In this document: one piece after another, positions 63,014 through 64,000 of the stretch
Layout: every line of letters begins with the position of its first letter
Numbering within the stretch: the first letter of the stretch is position 1
IMG/VR virus record: IMGVR_UViG_3300037247_000703
Span: 1 to 64,000 of that record
Length of the DNA: 64,000 nucleotides
Source of the DNA: a virus
Reading direction: 5' to 3' (one strand)
Program-made: the position numbers and the translations under genes
Notes under the pieces: model-generated
The model's database searches: none
What the model was told of the DNA's origin: nothing
The model's input: the letters and a program-made list of their open reading frames with translations, nothing else

Positions 63014-63922
63014 CTAGTCTTCGTCTTCGTTGTCGTCTTCGTCTTCGTCGTCGGTGAGGCTGTCGCCGACGGCATTGCGCAGGGTCGCCTTGTCGTCTTC
63101 TTCCTGCGAGATGATGGCGTCCATTATCTCGTGATCGAGAATGCCCTCGAACGCGTCGGTGATGACCTCTTCGAGCACTTCGGGATCGAGCGCGTCGACC
63201 TCCCACGATGACGTTCCGTATTTAGCGACATATTCAGGCGCTCGCACGTCAGTCATCTTCGCCGGGTTTGGGGGCGGGTCGTACTCGTGCACTTGTTCGA
63301 TTGTCAGGGCGATCTTCTCGACAGTGAGTCCACAGATGCCAAACTCGTGCATGCGTGTACGAATGTCGCGCACCATGTCTTCGCCGGACGGATCCAGGTC
63401 GCCGAGATAAAACAGTGCGAGCTGGCGATCGTACTCGTAGGGGCGGAACCGCTCGGCGCCTTCCTTCATCGCTGACGCCGACGAGTAACCGCGATTGACC
63501 ATCAGGGTGACGTGGAACTGTCGCGCGAGTGGAGCGAGCACCGACGCGAGCGCATCCTTCTCGACCCACAGTTCGGCGTAATACTCTTGGCCCCTCCATC
63601 GCGGCAGTCGGTAACTCCGAAGCGCGGTCTCGACGAGATCCGACAGGCTGCTGAATTCTGGCGGATTCCTCGGCTGTCGGACGCGGTCTTCGATCGCGTG
63701 CCAATCCATCAGTCCCGCGAGGCGAGCGCGCGTGACCAGTGACGACAGGTTTTGGTAACTGCGCTCGGTATTCGGCACGATGTTTTTGGAGACGAGTTGG
63801 TAGTAGAGCTGCCGCAGCGTGAGCTGGTACTTCGACAACCTGCGGATGATCGCGTTGCACGTCGCTACCAGCTCCCTTGAATGGGCTCGCGGGTTCCACT
63901 CTCGGAATTTTTCCCTCGCCAT
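63014..63922 (-). CDS. Spo11/TopoVI-A-like protein with TOPRIM
   Basis: A 302-aa protein. Residues 35-80 (LTLRQLYYQLVSKNIVPNTE, RARLAGLMDWHAIEDRVRQP) match the winged-helix/catalytic-Tyr domain of TopoVI-A/Spo11, where the T-x-R-x-x-Y-Y motif holds the active Tyr (here Y41/Y42 in LRQLYYQL). Residues 110-205 form a TOPRIM domain (AELWVEKDALASVLAPLARQ, VNRGYSSASAMKEGAERFRP, LFYLGDLDPSGEDMVRD). The C-terminal 90 residues are acidic and disordered, ending in a DEDEDDNEDED tail. It may cut DNA in a topoisomerase-like or programmed-break reaction; no TopoVI-B partner is visible. Confidence 0.7.
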   Translation of the reverse strand: MAREKFREWNPRAHSRELVATCNAIIRRLSKYQLTLRQLYYQLVSKNIVPNTERSYQNLSSLVTRARLAGLMDWHAIEDRVRQPRNPPEFSSLSDLVETALRSYRLPRWRGQEYYAELWVEKDALASVLAPLARQFHVTLMVNRGYSSASAMKEGAERFRPYEYDRQLALFYLGDLDPSGEDMVRDIRTRMHEFGICGLTVEKIALTIEQVHEYDPPPNPAKMTDVRAPEYVAKYGTSSWEVDALDPEVLEEVITDAFEGILDHEIMDAIISQEEDDKATLRNAVGDSLTDDEDEDDNEDED

Positions 63923-63923
63923 C

Positions 63924-64000
63924 TCAGTCGCCTCCGTCTTGCAGGGTCCACCCTTCGGGCATGATCCACTCGGGGCCGTCGGCCACGAGCTTGATCTCGC
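63924..64000 (-). CDS. C-terminal end of a partial gene
   Basis: Only 24 codons are visible: IKLVADGPEWIMPEGWTLQD then GGD and stop. The rest lies beyond the window. One base separates its stop from the Spo11-like start, so the two are coupled. Function unknown. Confidence 0.5.
   Translation of the reverse strand, partial: EIKLVADGPEWIMPEGWTLQDGGD

Noticed and set aside
1-64000. CRISPR array, rRNA, IS element with inverted repeats
   Set aside because: No repeat-spacer pattern, no rRNA sequence, and no transposase with terminal inverted repeats was seen; mobile features are limited to the HNH gene and the recombinase.

Overview
This window is a stretch of a tailed double-stranded DNA phage genome (Caudoviricetes), GC-rich by eye (roughly 60 percent; not computed). 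It carries an HK97-type capsid module (major capsid protein, portal, Mu F-like minor head protein, prohead proteases, large terminase), a phage replication and recombination module, a tRNA gene, and a dense field of tiny genes. No host chromosomal genes are visible. Shine-Dalgarno sites and sigma70-like promoters fit a Gram-negative host, probably proteobacterial, but the host cannot be named from sequence alone. Both window ends cut through genes, so the phage is larger than 64 kb; the tail genes presumably lie beyond position 1.

Layout. (1) 1-14.6 kb, minus strand: virion head module read right to left as large terminase, small unknown, portal, Mu F-like minor head protein, small unknown, scaffold-like protein, a 1039-aa protein joining a Dam-type methyltransferase to an XkdF-type protease, a second protease-like/DUF6582-like protein, major capsid protein, and four or five head-completion candidates. 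(2) 13.8-20.6 kb: an island of plus-strand genes with their own promoters. It starts with a tyrosine recombinase lying wholly antisense inside the terminase reading frame and continues with small unknown proteins (a DUF6011-like Cys protein, a membrane-anchored metzincin relative lacking its catalytic Glu). (3) 20.6-33.4 kb, minus: an HNH endonuclease followed by about 35 very small genes chained by ATGA/GTGA stop-start overlaps, many encoding zinc ribbons, ending in a 681-aa protein with six RanBP2-like zinc fingers. (4) 33.5-35.4 kb: a tRNA-Leu(CAG) gene, hairpins, a possible structured RNA, a secreted small protein, a winged-helix protein and about 500 bp of non-coding repeats. (5) 35.4-39.4 kb, minus: a terminase-small-subunit-like HTH protein, RuvC-like nuclease, XRE regulator and RecB/Cas4-like Fe-S nuclease. 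(6) 39.4-39.9 kb: inverted and direct TTACCGGG repeats plus an AT tract, a candidate replication origin. (7) 39.6-48.6 kb, minus: small membrane proteins, MazG-like pyrophosphohydrolase, PD-(D/E)XK nuclease, a Gp88-family protein, a radical SAM protein and more small zinc proteins. (8) 48.7-64 kb, minus: HerA/FtsK-like ATPase, primase-helicase fusion, DNA methyltransferase, membrane metalloprotease, DinG/XPD helicase, single-strand DNA-binding protein, a Fis-like HTH protein and a Spo11/TopoVI-A-like protein.

How they work together (inference). The right half supplies replication and recombination (primase-helicase, SSB, DinG helicase, RuvC and RecB-type nucleases, Spo11-like protein). Two methyltransferases probably modify phage DNA. 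The left half builds and fills the capsid. The middle small-gene field is probably an early host-takeover region. The least ordinary parts are the methyltransferase-protease polyprotein, the terminase/recombinase antisense nest, the zinc-finger array protein, the Spo11-like protein and the repeat-rich origin candidate.
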